NCBI RefSeq assembly: GCF_000371785.1
Contig: NZ_AQUI01000002.1
Location: 124,001-188,000, forward strand
Origin: Actinopolyspora halophila DSM 43834
Lineage (GTDB): Bacteria > Actinomycetota > Actinomycetes > Mycobacteriales > Pseudonocardiaceae
Direction of reading: 5' to 3'
Length of the DNA stretch: 64,000 bases
The notes under the pieces were generated by a model that worked only from the letters and a program-made list of their open reading frames with translations, did not search any database and was not told the origin of the DNA. This document shows positions 28,978 through 37,670 of this stretch, piece after piece. Both the position numbers and the translations under genes were made by a program. Numbering within the stretch: position 1 is the first letter of the stretch; each line of letters opens with the position of its first letter.

Positions 28978-29056
28978 AACCACGGCGGCCGTGTCCGGAA
29001 AGCGGCCCGCGCGTGAAGTTGATTCCGCCCGGCGGACTTTCCGGAGCAACCGCACG

Positions 29057-29110
29057 ACGTGATCCCACCGTCCACGCCAAAACGAGCGAGGACGGTGGGA
29101 TCACGTGTTT
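29057..29110 (+). terminator. Intrinsic terminator after trxA
   Basis: Perfect 17-bp inverted repeat, arms 29057-29073 (ACGTGATCCCACCGTCC) and 29090-29106, with a 16-base loop, followed by GTTT. It ends the trxBA transcript. Confidence 0.85.
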
Positions 29111-29241
29111 GCGCGGATTTCGATCAGCACGTCACACCCCGAGGAGCACCCTCCGATGTCGCGAGGGTCCGGCCCGTAACGTCACAGCGAGGCCGACAAG
29201 GCACAATGCATCGGAACGGACCGCATCCACTTACTGGTGTT

Positions 29242-29433
29242 TTACGGTTGGGTCGACGGTCGGGGCGGAGTGTTCTTTCGGCGCGGGCAGCACCGAAACG
29301 ACCACGCTGTCCACCGGCACAGCCGTGGGGTCTCCCGCGCCGTTCTCTCGCGAGGACGGCCCGACGTGGTGTGGGTGGCCACCCGGAATCGGGGTACCCA
29401 CAGCGGGCGGTTCCGCTCAGCAACCACCTACGA
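29242..29433. repeat. Dispersed palindromic repeat, family B, copy between trxA and cwlM
   Basis: GGTTGGGTCGACGG, TTCGGCGCGGGCAGCACCGA, CTCTCGCGAGGACGGCCCGA, GTGTGGGTGGCCACCCG, GGTTCCGCT and CAACCACCTACGAC match the order in the 45526-45717 copy. With the trxA terminator it fills the ~550-base gap before cwlM. Confidence 0.7.
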
Positions 29434-29529
29434 CAACCGAAACGGAAAATCTCTATAAACTGATACTTGGGGGTAATGACACGTCCTTTGCGTCGGATCC
29501 GTCCGGCGCCTGAATCGAGCGAGGAGTGC

Positions 29530-30678
29530 ATGCAGCTGCTCCACCGCGGTGACGTCGGCCCGGCAGTTTCCGAGATCAGAAACGTTCTGGTCGCGCTGGG
29601 CCTCTTACCACCGAACGGTCACGCGGGACCGATCATGTACGACGCGTCGGTGGAACACGCGGTACGGGCCTTCCAACAGCAACGGGGCCTGATCACCGAC
29701 GGCGTCGTGGGACCGGCCACCTACCGGGCACTCACCGACGCCAAATGGCGACTCGGCGACCGCTCGCTCGCTTACTTCGTCTCCCGCCCGATCAGCGGCG
29801 ACGACGTTTTCGCGTTGCAGGAACGACTGCTCGAGCTCGGCTACGACGCAGGACGTCCCGACGGCATCTTCGGCAGGCAGACCGAACACGCGCTGCGCAG
29901 CTTCCAGCGGGAGTACGCCCTCAACTCGGACGGCATCTGCGGCCCCGCCACGCTGCGCTCGCTGAGACAGCTCGCGCCGAAGGTCAGCGGCGGCAGGCCC
30001 GTCTACCTCCGCGAGCAGGAGAAGGTCCGGCGAGCGGGCCCCAAGCTGCGCGGCAAGCGCATAGTCATCGACCCCGGCCACGGTGGAAGCGACCGGGGAG
30101 CCGTGGTCAACGGCGTGGCCGAGGCTGACCTGGCCTGGGACTTCGCCCGGCGTCTCGAGGGGCGCATGGTGGCGACCGGGATGGAGGCGCTGATCGCCCG
30201 CGGGCCCAACTCCTGCCCACCCGATGCCGACCGGGCCGCCTTCGCCAACGAGGCGGGCGCCGACCTGTTCCTCTCGTTTCACGTGGACTCCAACCGCTCA
30301 CCACAGGGCCAGGGAGTCGCGACCTTCCACTTCGGCACCGGCAACGGGACCACTTCGAACGTGGGGGAGGCCCTCTCCGGGTTCCTGCAACGCGAGATCG
30401 TGGCCCGTACCGGCATGCTGGACTGCCGCACCCATCCCAAGACCTGGGAAGTGCTGCGCTGGACGAAGATGCCCGCGGTCCGCGTGGAGGCGGGCTATCT
30501 GAGCAGCCCGGAGGACCACGCCCGACTGCTCGACCCCGGCTTCAGGGACGTCGTCGCGGAAGCGGTGCTGGTGGCCGTGAAACGGCTGTACCTGCTCGGC
30601 GAGGACGACCAGCCCACGGGGACCTTCACCTTCGACGATCTGTTGCGCTACGAGCTCGCCCGCGCCGAAGGGGCGTGA
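29530..30678 (+). CDS. cwlM: CwlM-type N-acetylmuramoyl-L-alanine amidase homologue
   Basis: About 382 residues. Two peptidoglycan-binding domains (DGVVGPATYRAL; DGICGPATLRSL) precede an amidase_3 domain starting near residue 180. Residues at the Zn ligand and catalytic positions are all present: His in DPGHGG, Glu in GVAEADLAWD, His in LSFHVDSN and Glu in AVRVEAGYLSS. In Mycobacterium, CwlM is essential, cytoplasmic and works mainly as a PknB-phosphorylated activator of MurA rather than a hydrolase; no signal peptide is seen here, consistent with that. The start is uncertain: ATG at 29530 has GAGGAG only three bases upstream, and ATG at 29476 would add 18 residues. Confidence 0.88.
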   Translation: MQLLHRGDVGPAVSEIRNVLVALGLLPPNGHAGPIMYDASVEHAVRAFQQQRGLITDGVVGPATYRALTDAKWRLGDRSLAYFVSRPISGDDVFALQERLLELGYDAGRPDGIFGRQTEHALRSFQREYALNSDGICGPATLRSLRQLAPKVSGGRPVYLREQEKVRRAGPKLRGKRIVIDPGHGGSDRGAVVNGVAEADLAWDFARRLEGRMVATGMEALIARGPNSCPPDADRAAFANEAGADLFLSFHVDSNRSPQGQGVATFHFGTGNGTTSNVGEALSGFLQREIVARTGMLDCRTHPKTWEVLRWTKMPAVRVEAGYLSSPEDHARLLDPGFRDVVAEAVLVAVKRLYLLGEDDQPTGTFTFDDLLRYELARAEGA

Positions 30679-30866
30679 ATCCCACGGCTCCACACTGCCC
30701 CGAGTAGTGATATCGGCCACTGTGGGCGAGGATTGTTCGAGGCACACGTTACACAGCCGTGAGCCGCACACGATGTGACGGTTAGAATCGCCGGTTAACC
30801 CGATCAGATCATTCCGTCTTGATCAGGGAAGACCACGCGGCGCACCACCGACCCCGGAGCGCGGAA

Positions 30867-32249
30867 ATGTCCGATCACTCGAATCAGCCAGACTCGAACC
30901 AGCCCGAACAGCCGACGGAGCAGGCGTCGAACGAGTCGCAGGCCCCCGTCGCCCGGACGGGGAGCATGGGCAACCTCGACACCCACTCCGAACGGTATGC
31001 CGATCGCACGGCAGGCATGACGGCTTCCGAGATCCGAGCGCTGTTCGCGGTGGCCAGCAGGCCCGAGGTGGTTTCCCTCGCCGGTGGGATGCCGAACCTG
31101 GCGGCTCTGCCGCTGGACTCGCTTTCCGAGGAGATCGCCCGGCTGGTTTCCGAACAGGGGCAGGCCGCGCTCCAGTACGGCTCCGCGCACGGAGTTCCCG
31201 AACTCAGGGAACAGATCTGCGAGGTCATGGCCCTGGAGGGCATCTCGGCCCACCCGGACGACGTGATGGTGACCGTGGGTTCGCAGATGGCGCTGGACCT
31301 GGTCACCAGGATCTTCTGCGATCCGGGCGACGTGGTGCTGGCCGAAGGACCGTCCTATGTGGGCGCCATGGGGGCGTTCGCCACCTACCAGGCCGACGTG
31401 GTGCACGTGGCCATGGACGACGACGGACTGCGCCCGGACGCGCTGCGCCAGGCGATCGACGAGGTGCACCGTCAGGGCAAGAAGATCAAGCTCCTCTACA
31501 CGATCCCCAACTTCCACAACCCGGCGGGCGTCACCCTCGCTCCCGAACGACGTCCGGAGATCCTGGAGATCTGCGCGCGGAACGGCATCCTCGTGCTGGA
31601 GGACAACCCGTACGGGCTGCTCGGCTTCGAGGGGCAGACCTACCCCTCGCTGCAGGCCCAGGACCCGGAGAACGTGGTCTACCTGGGATCGTTCTCCAAG
31701 ATCTTCGCCTCGGGGATGCGCGTCGGCTGGGTGCTCGCTCCGCACGCCGTGCGCGAGAAACTCGTGCTCGCCGCCGAATCGGCGACGCTGTGTCCACCCA
31801 CGTTGAACCAGATGATCGTCTCGCGGTACCTGAGCACCCACGACTGGCTCGGTCAGATCAAGGCCTTCCGCGAGCAGTACCGGGAACGCCGGGACGCCAT
31901 GCTCGGCGCGCTCGAGCAGTACATGCCGGAAGGCTGCGAGTGGACCCACCCCGAGGGGGGCTTCTTCGTGTGGTTCACCGCACCGGAAGGCGTGGACGCC
32001 AAGGCGATGCTGCCGCGTGCGGTCACCCAGCGGGTGGCCTACGCCTCCGGCACCGGGTTCTACCGGGACCAGCTCGGAAGCAGGCAGATGCGGCTGTCCT
32101 TCTGCTACCCGACGCCGGAACGCATCCGGGAGGGCGTGCGCAGGCTCGCGAACACGCTCAACGAGGAAATGGACCTGCTGCGCACCTTCGGACCGACCGG
32201 GCAACGCGACATCTCGGGGCCGCAGGCCCCCTCGCCGGACACGGCCTGA
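30867..32249 (+). CDS. PLP-dependent aminotransferase (class I/II, 2-aminoadipate/MocR-like fold)
   Basis: A 460-residue fold-type I aminotransferase. The PLP lysine lies in GSFSKIFASGMRVGW near residue 277; other PLP contacts are in YTIPNFHNPAG and LEDNPYGLLGF. It groups by sequence with LysN/aromatic aminotransferases, but lacks a MocR winged-helix domain. The first ~45 residues are Gln/Glu/Ser-rich and disordered. An aminotransferase sits at this position between cwlM and parB in many actinobacteria. The amino donor and substrate cannot be assigned. ATG at 30867 is preceded by GGAGCGCGGA. Confidence 0.88.
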   Translation: MSDHSNQPDSNQPEQPTEQASNESQAPVARTGSMGNLDTHSERYADRTAGMTASEIRALFAVASRPEVVSLAGGMPNLAALPLDSLSEEIARLVSEQGQAALQYGSAHGVPELREQICEVMALEGISAHPDDVMVTVGSQMALDLVTRIFCDPGDVVLAEGPSYVGAMGAFATYQADVVHVAMDDDGLRPDALRQAIDEVHRQGKKIKLLYTIPNFHNPAGVTLAPERRPEILEICARNGILVLEDNPYGLLGFEGQTYPSLQAQDPENVVYLGSFSKIFASGMRVGWVLAPHAVREKLVLAAESATLCPPTLNQMIVSRYLSTHDWLGQIKAFREQYRERRDAMLGALEQYMPEGCEWTHPEGGFFVWFTAPEGVDAKAMLPRAVTQRVAYASGTGFYRDQLGSRQMRLSFCYPTPERIREGVRRLANTLNEEMDLLRTFGPTGQRDISGPQAPSPDTA

Positions 32250-32261
32250 GAACTTGACCGA

Positions 32262-32475
32262 GGTTCTCCGCTCAGGTTGGTCAGGTGGTCACTTGGCGGA
32301 ACCTCTCGCGGGCTCTCGCTGCGGGTGCCCCGACCTCGGGTAGCGACCCCTACACGACGTCGGGGCCGTCCTCGCGAGAGCACCGCGAGAGAACCCGCAG
32401 CGGTGCCGAAGGGCAGGGTGGATGTTTCGGCGCTGGCGCGCCGAAGGACCACACCAGCCGTACCGAAAATCACTG
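32262..32475. repeat. Dispersed palindromic repeat, family B, long copy before ddl
   Basis: GGTTCTCCGCTCAGGTTGG, GGCGGAACCTCTCGCGGG, CTCTCGCTGCGGGTG, CCCCGACCTCGGGTAGCG, CGTCGGGGCCGTCCTCGCGA, GAGAACCCGCAGCGGTGCCG and TTTCGGCGCTGGCGCGCCGA follow one another. CTCTCGC/GCGAGAG and CCCCGAC/GTCGGGG are nested inverted repeats, so the element can fold on itself. It is opposite in orientation to the copies at 29242 and 45526. Confidence 0.75.
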
Positions 32476-32569
32476 CTCCGCCCACTCGGGCGGACGCATC
32501 GAAACGTCACGTCCACTGCGTCCGTGGAGTCTCCACGGGCGCGGTGGACTTCGTTGTTCAGGAGTGGAA

Positions 32570-33514
32570 TTGACCGATCGCTGGGTTGCCGTTCTCTCCG
32601 GCGGACTGTCGCACGAGCGCGACATCTCCCTGCGTTCCGGACGCAGACTGTCCGCAGCGCTACGCTCGGCCGGACTCACGGTGACCGAACAGGACGCCGA
32701 CCACGATTTGCTGCACCGGCTGCGCAACGAACGCCCCGACGCCGTCCTCGTCGCCCTGCACGGTGGGGAAGGGGAGAACGGCGCCATCCAGTCGATTCTG
32801 GAACTGCTCGACATCCCCTACGTGGGCACCGACTCACGGGCCTGCCGCCGCGCCTGGGACAAGCCGACTGCCAAAGCGGAGCTGGCCAGAGCCGGGCTGA
32901 ACACGCCGGACTGGATGGTGCTGCCGCAGTCCACATTCCGCGAACTGGGGGCCCAGCCGGTGCTGGACGCCCTGGTGGACAAAATGGGGCTCCCGTTGAT
33001 GCTCAAGCCCGTTCAGGGCGGTTCAGCGCTGGGCGCACGGGTGGTCCGGGAGCGGGCGGAGCTTCCCTCCGCGATGATGGGGACCTTCGCCTACGGCGAC
33101 ACGGTGCTGGCCGAGAAACTGGTCGAGGGCACCGAGATAGCCATCGGCGTCGTGGAGGACTCGGACGGACCGCACGCGCTCCCACCGGTCCGCATCGAAC
33201 CCTCCAACGGGATATTCGACTACACGGCGCGCTACACCGCGGGGCTCACCAGCTACCAGGCGCCGGCTGAGCTGTCCGCGGAAGCGACCGCGGAAGCCTC
33301 CGAGCTGGCCGTGTCCGCGCACCGCCTGCTCGGCCTGCGGGACATCTCCCGCACGGACGCGATCGTGGACGCCGCGGGTCGGGTGCACTTCCTCGAGGTG
33401 AACGTCTCACCGGGGCTCACGAAGACCTCCCTGCTGCCGATGACGATCGAGGCGGCCGAGCGGAGTGTCGGGGACGTGTTCAGCAAGCTGGTGGAACGCG
33501 CCATCCGTTCTTGA
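32570..33514 (+). CDS. D-alanine--D-alanine ligase family protein
   Basis: A 314-residue ATP-grasp ligase joining two D-alanines for peptidoglycan precursors. Visible motifs are VLSGGLSHERDISLRSGR (N-terminal Ddl signature), ALHGGEGENGAIQS, LPLMLKPVQGGSALG (ATP-grasp loop) and VHFLEVNVSPGLT (metal-binding Asn/Glu region). The start is unusual: TTG at 32570 has CAGGAG five bases upstream, while the in-frame GTG at 32564 sits on top of that site. Length fits the short Ddl class. Being next to cwlM and murJ, it extends the cell-wall theme. It may be a paralogue of a main Ddl elsewhere. Confidence 0.88.
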   Translation: MTDRWVAVLSGGLSHERDISLRSGRRLSAALRSAGLTVTEQDADHDLLHRLRNERPDAVLVALHGGEGENGAIQSILELLDIPYVGTDSRACRRAWDKPTAKAELARAGLNTPDWMVLPQSTFRELGAQPVLDALVDKMGLPLMLKPVQGGSALGARVVRERAELPSAMMGTFAYGDTVLAEKLVEGTEIAIGVVEDSDGPHALPPVRIEPSNGIFDYTARYTAGLTSYQAPAELSAEATAEASELAVSAHRLLGLRDISRTDAIVDAAGRVHFLEVNVSPGLTKTSLLPMTIEAAERSVGDVFSKLVERAIRS

Positions 33515-33550
33515 GGAATTACGACGCGGCTCGGTTTGCGTACGCGGCCG

Positions 33551-33660
33551 GGTAGCCGTCACGTGAGTCGGCGCCTCGGGAGCGTTGGGCCGCTCTTGAG
33601 TAGCGACCTACGCGGCGAGCGGCCCGGCCTTGCAATGCATCCGACTCACGCACCGGAGCT
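33551..33660. repeat. Dispersed palindromic repeat, family A, copy 3
   Basis: Best copy: GGTAGCCGTCACGTGAGTCGG at the left, CCGACTCACGCACCGGAGCT at the right, and GGGCCGCTCTTGAGTAGC with GGCGAGCGGCCCGG inside. It lies between the convergent ddl and parB genes. Confidence 0.8.
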
Positions 33661-33743
33661 CCTCGACCTGCCCAGGCTGAAGCGCCTGAGTCGGGTGGTT
33701 CCCTGCGTTGGGAGTTCCTGAACCCGCGGCGGTGCGGGGCGTA

Positions 33744-33769
33744 GGTGGAGTTTCACGTGAAACTCCACC
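33744..33769. other. parS site 1 inside a 26-bp perfect palindrome
   Basis: The 14-bp parS core GTTTCACGTGAAAC at 33750-33763 is extended on both sides by GGTGGA/TCCACC, giving a perfect 26-bp palindrome downstream of parB. ParB loads here for chromosome segregation. Confidence 0.9.
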
Positions 33770-33931
33770 CCCGGGGCACTCGCGCGGTTCGGTACTCCGC
33801 TGTCGGAAATCGTCACCGTGACTGAATGGCTCCGGGTAGAAGATCGGGAATCGTGCACGGCTTCTCATCGCTCACGGGATGGTTCCGGAACCGGCTTTTC
33901 CGTTCCCCTTGCCGGACCCGAACACAATGAA

Positions 33932-34023
33932 CCGCTCCGCGGTCACGCGGAACGCGCACTGCGGAGCGGCTGCTGGGGGAGCGGGGGGTACCTCGGTTAC
34001 GTGACGGCTGACCGGTCACGTAA
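33932..34023. terminator. Two inverted repeats downstream of parB
   Basis: CCGCTCCGC (33932) pairs with GCGGAGCGG (33961), and TTACGTGAC (33997) pairs perfectly with GTCACGTAA (34015-34023) around nine bases. They lie just past the parB stop and may end the parAB transcript; there is no T-tract. Confidence 0.45.
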
Positions 34024-34040
34024 GCAAAGCGCCGCCAAGA

Positions 34041-35042
34041 TCATTCGGAATCATCGGGGAGAAGCAACGCGCTCAACCGGCCGAGATCCTCGGGGGAGCC
34101 GAACTCGACGACGATACGGCCCTTACGCTGCCCGGACTCGACCTTCACCCGGGTGTCGAAGCGTTCGGCGAGCCGTTCTTCCAGCTCCTCCGCACCCGCG
34201 AGCTCCATCTTGCCCCGCTGCTTGGGCTTCGGCTTCTCCGCCACCTCACCCTTCTTCAGGGTCACCTGCTCCTCGGCCGCACGTACCGAAAGTCCTTCCG
34301 CGACGATTCTCGTGGCTATCTCCTCCTGGGCCGCGGGATCCTCCAGGCTCATCAGCGCCCGCGCGTGGCCCGCGGAAAGCACCCCGGCCGCCACTCGTCG
34401 CTGCACGGGCAGCGGCAGGCGCAGCAACCGGATCGTATTGGTGATGACCGGCCGGCTGCGTCCGATCCGATCGGCCAACTCGTCATGGGTCACACCGAAC
34501 TCGTCGAGCAACTGCTGGTAGGCGGAAGCCTCCTCCAACGGGTTGAGTTGCACCCGGTGGATGTTCTCCAGCAACGCGTCCCGCAGCAGTGCGTCGTCCT
34601 TGGTCCTGCGGACTATCGCGGGAAGCGTCGAAAGTTCGGCACGCTGAGCGGCGCGCCACCGCCGCTCACCCATGATGAGCTCGTACTGCTCCCCATCGAG
34701 TTCACGCACCACGATCGGCTGCATGAGACCGAACTCTTTGATGGAGTGTTCCAGCTCGGCCAACGCGTCCTCGTCGAACACCTGACGCGGCTGCCGCGGA
34801 TTCGGGGTTATGGCGGCTATCTCGACTTCACGGTAAACCGCCCCGGCTACCTCCCCGCTCGTTTCACGTGAAACACCGGCGTGCTCCGTACCCTGTTCCG
34901 ACTCCTCCGGAGCCGCGTTCGCCTCCGGACTCCTCACGGGGGAGTGGTCGGCGGGAGCACCCGTCTCCTGCTCCTCGTCGGTGGGACCGCTCGGGATGAG
35001 CGCGGCCAATCCACGTCCCAAACCGCCACGACGCTCGGTCAT
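34041..35042 (-). CDS. parB: Chromosome partitioning protein ParB
   Basis: A 333-residue ParB CTPase clamp that binds parS and spreads on DNA. It has the N-terminal ParB/Srx fold with the CTP motif [10 protein letters not shown], then the central helix-turn-helix ([25 protein letters not shown]), and a C-terminal dimer region ending [10 protein letters not shown]. The first ~85 residues are acidic linker. A parS site (34861-34874) lies inside the gene and encodes the peptide VSRET. Its start overlaps the end of parA by four bases. Five parS sites in 3.3 kb surround the operon. Confidence 0.95.
   Translation of the reverse strand: MTERRGGLGRGLAALIPSGPTDEEQETGAPADHSPVRSPEANAAPEESEQGTEHAGVSRETSGEVAGAVYREVEIAAITPNPRQPRQVFDEDALAELEHSIKEFGLMQPIVVRELDGEQYELIMGERRWRAAQRAELSTLPAIVRRTKDDALLRDALLENIHRVQLNPLEEASAYQQLLDEFGVTHDELADRIGRSRPVITNTIRLLRLPLPVQRRVAAGVLSAGHARALMSLEDPAAQEEIATRIVAEGLSVRAAEEQVTLKKGEVAEKPKPKQRGKMELAGAEELEERLAERFDTRVKVESGQRKGRIVVEFGSPEDLGRLSALLLPDDSE
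34861..34874. other. parS site 2, within parB
   Basis: Perfect GTTTCACGTGAAAC inside the parB coding sequence; on the minus strand it reads VSRET in frame. Confidence 0.9.
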
Positions 35043-36043
35043 GCCGTCTCCCTCTCAGTCCCTCGCTCGGCTATCTCGCGAGCAGCATCCAGATAGCTCA
35101 TCGAACCGCGGGAGCCCGGATCGTAGCCGAGTATGGTCTGCCCGTACCCCGGAGCTTCGGAAATCTTGACGCTGCGGGGGATGACCGTGCGCAGTGCCCG
35201 CTCACCGAAGTAGCCGCGCACTTCCGCGGTGACCTGCTCGGCGAGCTTCGTGCGGCCGTCGTACATGGTCAGCAGCACGGTGGAGATCCCCAGGTTCGGG
35301 TTCAGGTGGGACTGCACCAGCTCGATGTTGTTCAGCAGCTGCCCGAGTCCCTCCAGGGCGTAGTACTCGCACTGGATCGGGATCACCACTTCGTGCGCGG
35401 CCACGAGCGCGTTCACCGTGAGCAGTCCCAGCGACGGGGGGCAGTCGATGAGGACGTAGTCATAGTCGAGCTCTTCGAGCACTTCCGGAGTGAGCGCCTC
35501 ACGAAGCCGCGCCTCCCGCGCCACCATCGTGACCAGCTCGACCTCGGCGCCGGCCAGGTCGATGGTGGCGGGAACGCAGGCCAGTCGTTCGGACTGGGCA
35601 CTCCGCGCGGCGACATCGGCCACCCCGACATTGCCGAGCAACAGCTCGTACACCGAAGGCACACCGGATTGGTGCTCCACCCCCAGCGCGGTGCTCGCGT
35701 TGCCCTGCGGGTCGAGGTCCACGACGAGCACGCTCAATCCCTGGACCGCCAGCGCGGCCGCCAGGTTCACCGTGCTCGTCGTCTTTCCCACGCCGCCCTT
35801 CTGGTTCGCGACGGTCATGATCCGGCGCCGGTCGGGGCGGGGGAGTCGGGCGGCATCGGAATGCAGCGCGTCGGTCGTCTTCCTGCCTTCCTCCACGACC
35901 GGGCTCCACCCGATCCCTTCGGAAGCCGTGGTCTCGGTTTGTGCTCCGTCGCTCGCCCCTCCGGGGAAGCGCATGCCGCCCACGGAGCGCCGCTGTGTTT
36001 CACGTGAAACACCGGGCTGGTTCGATTCCGGGGTCACCGTCAC
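35039..36043 (-). CDS. parA: Chromosome partitioning ATPase ParA (Soj)
   Basis: A 334-residue deviant Walker ATPase that positions ParB-parS complexes. The deviant Walker A is [10 protein letters not shown] near residue 82; also [11 protein letters not shown] and [12 protein letters not shown]. The ~75-residue N-terminal extension before [10 protein letters not shown] is hydrophilic and includes a parS-encoded VSRET. GTG at 36043 overlaps the rsmG stop by four bases (GTGA); GTG at 36037 has better spacing from AAAGGA and is an alternative. Genes run rsmG-parA-parB as in other actinobacteria. Confidence 0.95.
   Translation of the reverse strand: MTVTPESNQPGVSRETQRRSVGGMRFPGGASDGAQTETTASEGIGWSPVVEEGRKTTDALHSDAARLPRPDRRRIMTVANQKGGVGKTTSTVNLAAALAVQGLSVLVVDLDPQGNASTALGVEHQSGVPSVYELLLGNVGVADVAARSAQSERLACVPATIDLAGAEVELVTMVAREARLREALTPEVLEELDYDYVLIDCPPSLGLLTVNALVAAHEVVIPIQCEYYALEGLGQLLNNIELVQSHLNPNLGISTVLLTMYDGRTKLAEQVTAEVRGYFGERALRTVIPRSVKISEAPGYGQTILGYDPGSRGSMSYLDAAREIAERGTERETA
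35996..36011. other. parS site 3, within parA
   Basis: The full 16-bp palindrome TGTTTCACGTGAAACA lies in the 5' end of parA and encodes VSRET in its N-terminal extension. Confidence 0.92.
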
Positions 36044-36867
36044 CGTTCCTTTCTCTTCCGCCGATTGTCGGCCCGACGTGCCCTCGAGCCGTTCACTTTC
36101 CGACCCGCGGCACCCGATTCCGGAGTTTCCGCCCGCCGCACCGCGACGACATTGGCCGGAGTCCGTAATGTCGCCGCCCCGCATTCGCGAACCACCGCTC
36201 GCTCACCACCACGCCGTTCGATCGAAGCGCGATCCCGCTCCAGCTCCTCGACAGCACTCGCCCCCTTCTGCGCGAGCAACCATCCTCCGGGCCGAAGCAA
36301 CGGCAGACACCACTCGGCGAGTCGGTCCAACGAGCTCACAGCACGTGCCACCACGTAGTCGAAGTCGTACAACCGGGAACGAGTCGAGGTCTCCTCGGCG
36401 CGACCGCGAACCACCATCAACGGCAGTCCCAGCTCATCCGCGATCTCCTCCAACCAAGTGACCCTGCGTGCCATCGGTTCCAGCAAGGTGATCTCCAGGT
36501 CCGGGCGAGCGATGCCGAGCGGAATACCCGGCAATCCCGCACCGGACCCCACATCCACCACAGTGGCGCCCTCCGGAAGCAGTTCCGCGAGCACCGCGGA
36601 GTTGTACAGATGGCGTTCCCAGAGACGTTCTCCCTCCCTGGGGCCGATCAAACCACGCTGAACCCCGTCTGTCAGGAGACGTTCCGCGAATTTCTCCGCC
36701 AACGCCCTCCGATCTCCGAACAGCTCCCGCTCCGGAAGGCCGTCCGACACGTACGGACCATTCCCTTCCGTTCCGGGCGACAGCCCCGCTTCGACAGACT
36801 CCGCGTCACTCGGCGCACCACCCGCGGACTCGTCCGACATCCCCCTGGAACCCTGCTCTCCGGTCAC
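36040..36867 (-). CDS. rsmG: 16S rRNA (guanine-N7) methyltransferase RsmG (GidB)
   Basis: A ~275-residue SAM-dependent methylase acting on G527 of 16S rRNA; loss gives low-level streptomycin resistance in several bacteria. The SAM motif is VVDVGSGAGLPGIPLGIA, followed by ITLLEPMARRVTWLEE and VVARAVSSLDRLAEW. Start is ambiguous: GTG at 36867 has GAGGGG six bases upstream, while ATG at 36873, ATG at 36840 and the furthest GTG at 36906 (inside parS) are alternatives. The ~45 N-terminal residues are acidic. The C-terminus is strongly basic ([12 protein letters not shown]), plausibly RNA-binding. Confidence 0.93.
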   Translation of the reverse strand: MTGEQGSRGMSDESAGGAPSDAESVEAGLSPGTEGNGPYVSDGLPERELFGDRRALAEKFAERLLTDGVQRGLIGPREGERLWERHLYNSAVLAELLPEGATVVDVGSGAGLPGIPLGIARPDLEITLLEPMARRVTWLEEIADELGLPLMVVRGRAEETSTRSRLYDFDYVVARAVSSLDRLAEWCLPLLRPGGWLLAQKGASAVEELERDRASIERRGGERAVVRECGAATLRTPANVVAVRRAETPESGAAGRKVNGSRARRADNRRKRKER

Positions 36868-36889
36868 ACTCATCCCCTCGTAATTTCCG

Positions 36890-36903
36890 GTTTCACGTGA
36901 AAC
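36890..36903. other. parS site 4
   Basis: Perfect GTTTCACGTGAAAC just upstream of rsmG, between its likely start and the jag terminator. Confidence 0.9.
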
Positions 36904-36971
36904 CACACAGCACCATCAGGCACTCTAGCCCGCCCGGAGTCGCGCGAACGCGAAACCGGAAAGCCCGCTGG

Positions 36972-36985
36972 GTTTCACGTGAAAC
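36972..36985. other. parS site 5
   Basis: Perfect GTTTCACGTGAAAC 68 bases from site 4, in the rsmG-jag gap. Confidence 0.9.
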
Positions 36986-37000
36986 AAGACCATACGAACA

Positions 37001-37037
37001 AGGCTGCCCCCGTGACTTCCGATCACGGGGGCAGCCT
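37001..37037 (-). terminator. Intrinsic terminator after the rpmH-to-jag operon
   Basis: Perfect 15-bp stem, arms 37001-37015 (AGGCTGCCCCCGTGA) and 37023-37037, loop of seven. On the minus strand it is followed by TTGTTCG and a T-rich stretch. It separates jag from rsmG, so rsmG-parA-parB need their own promoter near parS sites 4 and 5. Confidence 0.88.
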
Positions 37038-37078
37038 CTCACCAAAAGATCCACTCTTGCGTTTTACGCGCCGGGCAA

Positions 37079-37639
37079 TCACTCGACCCGGTAAACAACC
37101 ACCCGCCTGCTGGGCGGTTCGCCCTCTCCTTCGCTCGTGACTCCGGAGACGGCGGCAACCGCATCGTGTACCACCTTGCGCTCGAAAGGAGTCATCGGAC
37201 GCAAACGCTGCGTCTTGCCGTTGCCGGCCACCTTCTCCGCGGTACGACGGCCGAGCTCGGTGAGCTCGTCCCGCCGGTTCGCACGCCAACCGGCTATGTC
37301 CAGCATCAGCCTGCTACGGACACCGGTTTCCTGTTGAACGGCCAGCCGGGTCAGTTCCTGCATGGCCTCGAGCACCTCGCCCTGCGAACCGACGAGCTTC
37401 TCGAGGTCCTTGCCGCCTTCCACGCTCACCACGGCACGACCCGACTCCACGTCCAGATCGATGTCCCCGTCGTAATCGAGCAGGTCCAGCAGCCGTTCCA
37501 GGTAGTCACCGGCTATATCGCCTTCCCGCACCAGATCGGCCTCGCCCTTGCTACCCGACCCGGCATCAGCGGCCTGTTCGGCACCACCACCGGCCACGGA
37601 CTGTTCGTCCTGGCCGGCTTCCTGCACGGTCTCGGACAC
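37079..37639 (-). CDS. jag: Jag/KhpB-like R3H RNA-binding protein
   Basis: A 186-residue protein with an acidic ~45-residue N-terminus, then a KH-like domain (VVSVEGGKDLEKLVGSQGEV, LEAMQELTRLAVQ) and a C-terminal R3H domain (RPMTPFERKVVHDAVAAV, then SRRVVVYRVE). It equals Rv3920c by position next to yidC. The N-terminal Jag_N domain of firmicute proteins is absent, as usual in actinobacteria. GTG at 37639 has AGGAG seven bases upstream. It is expected to bind RNA in cell-division or envelope control. Confidence 0.9.
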   Translation of the reverse strand: MSETVQEAGQDEQSVAGGGAEQAADAGSGSKGEADLVREGDIAGDYLERLLDLLDYDGDIDLDVESGRAVVSVEGGKDLEKLVGSQGEVLEAMQELTRLAVQQETGVRSRLMLDIAGWRANRRDELTELGRRTAEKVAGNGKTQRLRPMTPFERKVVHDAVAAVSGVTSEGEGEPPSRRVVVYRVE

Positions 37640-37670
37640 TGCCTGTCTCCTCTCTGGAGGTGCGACGGAC

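Noticed and set aside
29237-29458. Short frames in family B repeats with similar peptides (for example GSTETTTLSTGTA and SAETSTLPFGTA)
   Set aside because: The peptide similarity follows from the repeated DNA. The frames are short, lack ribosome binding sites and are broken differently in each copy.
30276-30289. parS-like GTTTCACGTGGACT in cwlM
   Set aside because: Only 11 of 14 bases match and the right half is broken; it encodes the conserved amidase SFHVDS motif, so it is explained by protein sequence.
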